A stretch of DNA of 64,000 nt from Trichuris trichiura. Lineage: Eukaryota; Nematoda; Enoplea; Trichinellida; Trichuridae. How positions within the stretch are numbered: position 1 is the first letter of the stretch; the number at the start of each line of letters is the position of its first letter. A program made the translations under genes and the position numbers. The notes beneath the pieces were generated by a model, which searched no databases, was not told the origin of the DNA, and saw only the letters and a program-made list of their open reading frames with translations. The stretch spans positions 7,564,001 to 7,628,000 of the forward strand of contig JBAJFE010000014.1 in the NCBI GenBank assembly GCA_037903355.1. Reading direction: 5' to 3'. This document shows, one piece after another, positions 60,104 to 64,000 of the stretch.

Positions 60104-61804
60104 CTAAGGGGATATTTGGAACTGTTTTTCCCTGGTGAGGCGTGCGATGTTAGCTCCTTCTGGTGACGTTGCTATTCGCAGCTGGTTCAGTACATTTGTG
60201 TCCGTGAGTCTGGTACGCAGACGACTCTTTGCGATGGTAAGTTTCGAAAAGAACTGCTCGCAGCAGTAGGTTGTTCCGAACACGGAGGCGTATTTCAAAG
60301 TGTCTCCTCAAAGCGAAAAATTCGTCGTTGCTTATGTAACGCTTATAAAACTCAAGCAGCGGGAAGTTGTTGTATTTAGTTTTGAGATCATCATCGCTTT
60401 GCAGCTGAATGATCTCGTCCTGCAGGTTATCGAGTGCATGAGCCAGTTCTGCATTGAATGGAATGGCGAATATATTCAGTTGCATTTGTCTACTTTTCAT
60501 ATCGTTGAATCTTTCGTTAAACGCCTCAAGCAGTTTCACACGTTTACCGGCATACTCTGATGTCGTAGAAGGCTGCTGTTCTTGGAGTGTAGGGCAATGT
60601 ACCGTGTTGCCCTTTCAGGTTGCAGTTTCCACAGCCTTAATTTAGCTTCAAATGATTTCACGTTTGAAACCAGTGAGCTGACAGGCTGGTTCGGACCCGG
60701 CAGCTTAATATTCAGCTCTGAGAGGTACTTGACAATGTCTACCATGAAAGACAGGTCACGTAGCCACTTTCTGTCACTTAGTTCTCTGACAGGTTTGCCT
60801 TTGGATTCCATGAACTGCTTGGTTGGTAAAACGTCTCCCGCGACTCAGCCAGCGAACTTGGCAACGATAAACGAGCTCACCAGATTCGGCGGAAGGTTCA
60901 TTCAAAAAGTCTTCAAACAGGCCTGCTCTTCATACAGTTTACGCACGACACGACTACTGACATCACATTGTTGAAACGCAGCGACCGTGCACAGACTCTG
61001 TTGATGTATGATACAATAACATACTACCAAATCGTTCAGGTCAAGACCGAGATGATTCGTTTCCTTCTTAACAAATGCAACTAAGCCTTTTTGCACGCCA
61101 ACCAAGCTGGAGCGCCGTCCGTAGTCAGACCACTTAATTTTTCAAATTTTTGTCCCGAATCGTTCCATATATAAAACGAGTTTCTCAAATACGTCCTCAC
61201 CTTTTGTGGTGCTATGGATTGCTTCCGGTGAAAAGAGTTCATCTCGCGTCTCAAACTCTGCATTTAACCCGCGAAAGAAAATGGCCAGTTGAGCGGTATT
61301 TTTTTATGTCCGTAGTCTTGTCACAAGCCAGGGGAAAAAATTCATAGTTATCTGCAGTACGCTTCAGTGTTTTTTCAATGTCTTTTGCTAAGTCAGTGAT
61401 CCGATCTGAAACAGTTCTTCGAGATAAGCTAACACTTTCGAAAAGTTTTTCATTGGCTGGTACTAATAACTTCGCAACTGCCACCATGCACTCTTTCACA
61501 AACACCTTCTGCATGGGGCCTCAGCTTCCTTGCGATCCTTTCCCTCACTACGTAACTCATTTGAAAAACGCTGTACGCGTCGCAGTGTGGCCTGGTGAAA
61601 GGGGCTTTTTGCGACTTCAAATTCTGTTGAAGCTGCAATGCCGCTGATTCTATCCAGATGCTCTTGGCCTTTTAATTCATTCGGTTTTCCATGTTTTGAG
61701 CTGCAATGCCGTTCCAGATTAGCTTTTTTGATAACAGCTACTGAGTCGCCACAAACAAGGCAAACTGGCTTGCCTTTCAGTTCATTTCTTTTGGAAAATT
61801 CCAC
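60104..61804 (-). pseudogene. hAT transposase (GTF2IRD2/ZBED5-like), frameshifted
   Basis: In order on the minus strand: a BED-type zinc finger (KPVCLVCGDSVAVIKKANL with ERHCSSKH), LSRRTVSDRITDLAKDIE, FFPLACDKTTDI, LSGLTTDGAPAW, CYCIIHQQSLC, and the C-terminal dimerisation motif TTYCCEQFFSKLTIAKSRLR. The order is that of a full hAT transposase of about 550 codons, but it is spread over at least six frames. Confidence 0.88.
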
Positions 61805-62174
61805 ACTTCGTATCTAATTTTTTAAATTTAAGCTGGCCATTTGTAGCGTTGGGTGAGCGTGAACTCTAGCTTGCAATAAGATGCACGAAACTTCAGGTTT
61901 CAGTATAACTTTATGGACAACTCTGAGCAAAAAGGCAAACTTTTAAGACAATTCTGCAACCCGGTTGTCAAGAACATAATTGCAACTACAGAGAACGAAA
62001 TAACCTTTTTCTACTTCGAAGACGTAAACGACAGGCGGACGGCACAAACCGACAAGAACGATAGCAAGAGAAGGCAAAAACGATGCCAGTGACTACTGAG
62101 AGCAAAAAAAGCGAAAGTGATCTAGCAAGCTGGGCAGCCGTTATCTTGATTAAAGCAATGGTCCACGCTACTGA

Positions 62175-62190
62175 CGCGCGCGCGCGCGCG

Positions 62191-62245
<55 letters not shown>
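62175..62245. repeat. (CG)n(CA)n dinucleotide tract, 71 bp
   Basis: About 12 CG units followed by about 23 CA units, inside the hAT element. The deleted derivative at 63344-63841 has only ACGCGCACAC at the equivalent place, so the tract expanded in this copy. Such alternating purine-pyrimidine DNA can form Z-DNA. Confidence 0.95.
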
Positions 62246-62247
<2 letters not shown>

Positions 62248-62523
62248 TAGTGCCGCCTACTGCTTGTCTCTTAAAACTAACGACATCGGTTTGTCGACAG
62301 ATAGCTGTCAGCAACGCAATCTTCCGAGACAACCCGACGCTCTCTGCTTGTTACGCAAGATTTATGTTATTACTAGGATTCACGTACAATGCGTTTATCG
62401 CGTTATGAAAAATAACCTCCCACAATCACATTTCACTGAATCTCGCATCTATATGCAGTTACACCAGCGCGTGGGCGGAAAATGGTCTCGCGGGCCGGAC
62501 GTTCCCCACCCCTGTTTTTAGGA

Positions 62524-62870
62524 CCTGAGGTTGCCGGAAAATACTGGCATGCTTTCGCAACGCCCAATTTGAGGCTGTTTGTGCTCCTGTATCTTCCATA
62601 AAGTCGTCGCCGTCGTCGCCGTCGTCGCTGCCGTAGGTAAATTGCATCAGTTCCTCGAGTTCCCCGTTGGTGAACGGTTCTCCACAATCGTTTATGTGCT
62701 CCCTGATATCGTCTTCTATAATGTAGGAGAAACCCTCACCTCCCAACTCCTTGGCAATGTTAGCTACGTCTATGACGTCCTCGTCGATGGCACCTAAGTC
62801 CTCTCATTCACTGACTGCGTCTCCCCACAAACGCTTCCAGCAACCACTGACTGTTCTAAGCTCTATCTCG
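62524..62870 (-). pseudogene. Tigger transposase C-terminal fragment (proximal part)
   Basis: Minus-strand pieces (VSGCWKRLWGDAVSE; then GGEGFSYIIEDDIREHINDC and an acidic D-rich run) match the C-terminal region of copy 1 at 17960-18300. A frame change near 62790 separates them. Confidence 0.85.
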
Positions 62871-63010
62871 TGTACTGCCGTGTAAAAGATGACAGCTGCG
62901 ATGTATACAATCCGCGGATAACGAGGGCCGACTGTGTGTCTGAAGACTCTTGGCCAAGGAATCATTATGCAGCAAGAGACTTCGAATCTTGTACCGTTCG
63001 CGCCCCCTCC

Positions 63011-63195
63011 GCAGTCATACTGTAGGTTCCTTTCTCGCAAGCATAACCTTAACTTGTTGTGCCTTTATTGCAGAGCATGCCAATCACCGTTTTTGCCCTT
63101 ATCCAAATCTAAGCCAAGACATAATCCTTATGTTTAGGCTTAGGCTTAGGCTTAGGGCAGGACAACGTGGCCGGCAAACCTACAGTATGACTGTG
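63011..63195. mobile_element. small terminal-inverted-repeat element containing TTAGGC units
   Basis: Ends GCAGTCATACTGTAGGTT (63011-63028) and AACCTACAGTATGACTG (from 63177) are perfect inverted copies. A diverged copy in reverse orientation lies at about 56750-56945 inside the hAT element. In that copy the TTAGGC stretch reads TTAGGCTTTCGGTTAGGC. Confidence 0.65.
63134..63157 (+). repeat. interstitial (TTAGGC)3 plus TTAGGG
   Basis: Three exact TTAGGC hexamers (63134-63151) followed by TTAGGG. TTAGGC is the telomere unit of many nematodes. Here it lies inside a dispersed repeat, so it need not mark an old telomere. Confidence 0.85.
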
Positions 63196-63343
63196 GGGGC
63201 GAGGGGGGAGGCGAACGGTGAAAGACCCATACATTTCTGTCGTAATACCTTGCTAACAAATGGGCATAAGTATTCCATTGAAATAAACGTCTATTCTTTT
63301 ACAGTCGCAATTTTTCAAATCAAGATTAACGAATGCATTAAAT

Positions 63344-63841
63344 CAGGGATGGGGAACCTTTTTGCTATCGCGGGCCATTTAGACGTTTATAAGGCCGTTC
63401 GTTGGCCGTATAGAATACTCAACCGAAAAACATAGGCTGCTACGTTTGGATGTATGTTCATTAAAGCCACCCCTCGAACAAAGAGAGAAGGCGAGATTAG
63501 AATAATGCTTTGAGTCGGTAGGTGGCCGATAGCCCATGCTACTGACGCGCACACTAGTGCCGCCTACTGCTAGCCTCCGAAGACTAAAGACATCGGTTTG
63601 TCGACTGGGAGCTGAGAGCAAGGCAGTTTTCTGAGCCAGTCTGATGCTCCCTATTTGTTACGCAAGATTTATGTTATTGCTAAGGTTCACATACAATAAA
63701 TTTATCGCATTTTCAAAAAATAAGCTTCCACAGTCACATTTCACTGAATTTCGCATGCATGTGCGGTTGGCTCAGCAGAAAAAGGGAATGCTTTGCTGAC
63801 CGGATAGAATAGTATTGCAGGCTGGAGGTTCCCAAACGCTG
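63344..63841. mobile_element. nonautonomous hAT derivative of 60010-62514
   Basis: 498 bp, ends CAGGGATGGGGAACC and ...GGTTCCCAAACGCTG. Flanks CATTAAAT (63336-63343) and TATTAAAT (63842-63849) match at 7 of 8 bases. Its interior matches the non-coding right part of the larger element (GTGCCGCCTACTGCT, ACATCGGTTTGTCGAC), with the transposase deleted. Confidence 0.88.
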
Positions 63842-64000
63842 TATTAAATAGTTGTTATTATGCATTTCAAAGCAGTCCTCTGTAGATGGCGCGTGAGAAA
63901 TTCCAAAGGCTATGGAAATGAAAACGGATAATTTATTAGCGGAAACCATTTGTCAAGAGAAACAGAATAAAGCAACGAACGTCGGGAGAGAGTTTTTTCT

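Larger units (their letters stand above)
60010..62514 (-). mobile_element. hAT transposon with degraded transposase
   Basis: Ends CAGGGTGGAGAACC (left) and GGGGAACG-type right end ...GTTCCCCACCCCTG. Flanks CTTTAGGA (60002-60009) and TTTTAGGA (62516-62523) are an 8-bp duplication with one change and one extra T. The uninterrupted site is visible in the other Tigger copy near 18298-18310 (CCTAAAGGATATGATTG), which confirms the boundaries. Encodes a minus-strand transposase and contains a CG/CA dinucleotide tract. Confidence 0.93.
59263..62934 (-). mobile_element. Tigger transposon copy 2, internally deleted, with nested hAT
   Basis: Ends CAGTGGGGCCTCGTTATCCG (left, after TA) and CGGATAACGAGGGCCGACTG-type right end at 62934 (TG instead of TA outside). 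On the minus strand it keeps only the C-terminal third of the transposase; the DDE catalytic region present in 15628-19073 is absent. Excluding the nested hAT (60010-62514) it is about 1.2 kb. Confidence 0.9.

Overview
The window reads as metazoan (invertebrate) nuclear DNA. Genes are split by GT-AG introns (one candidate GC-AG), some only about 50-60 bp and others up to 10 kb. There are no operons, and most of the remaining sequence is transposon-derived. A short (TTAGGC)3 array, the nematode telomere unit, sits inside a small repeat near 63.1 kb. That hints at a nematode but does not prove it, and I do not name a species.

Three cellular genes can be supported. (1) Mevalonate kinase (MVK), + strand, about nine exons from 12603 to 31405, with a 10.2-kb first intron. 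(2) SBDS, the ribosome maturation factor, - strand, five exons from 34964 down to 31901, complete at 249 codons. It is convergent with MVK, with about 0.5 kb between the two stop codons. (3) An ARAP-like Rho GTPase-activating protein, + strand, about 47290 to 53850, with a PH-like region, a RhoGAP domain, an RA-like (Ras-association) domain and the start of another PH-like region; no ArfGAP domain was found. The stretches 1-4.6 kb, 9-12.6 kb and 41.2-47.1 kb hold no gene that I recognise.

The mobile elements are unusually legible. pogo/Tigger DNA transposons occur at 15628-19073 and 59263-62934, both broken. A second pogo-like family is present as a single copy (4617 to about 6375) and as a 4.3-kb head-to-head palindrome (36884-41205). 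hAT elements have 8-bp target duplications, nearly all with a central TA. They include a degraded transposase-bearing copy (60010-62514), its deleted derivative (63344-63841), a 2-kb copy (55675-57731) and several MITEs. In MVK intron 1, four copies of the 8-mer GTCTAGAC separate three adjacent hAT elements, the middle one itself carrying a nested Tigger.

The most interesting signal is a set of five short insertions: 8044-8395, 13128-13307, 23836-24219, 26452-26784 and 29817-30260. Four are inverted repeats (one a perfect 158-bp-arm palindrome) and one is a solo arm. Each is flanked by a 12-14 bp target duplication, and several carry a hammerhead-ribozyme-like core (CTGANGA, short stem, GAAA, 2-bp stem III, cleavage site, short stem I) at the same place. 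This matches the architecture known from Penelope-like retroelements. The copy at 30152-30190 looks intact.
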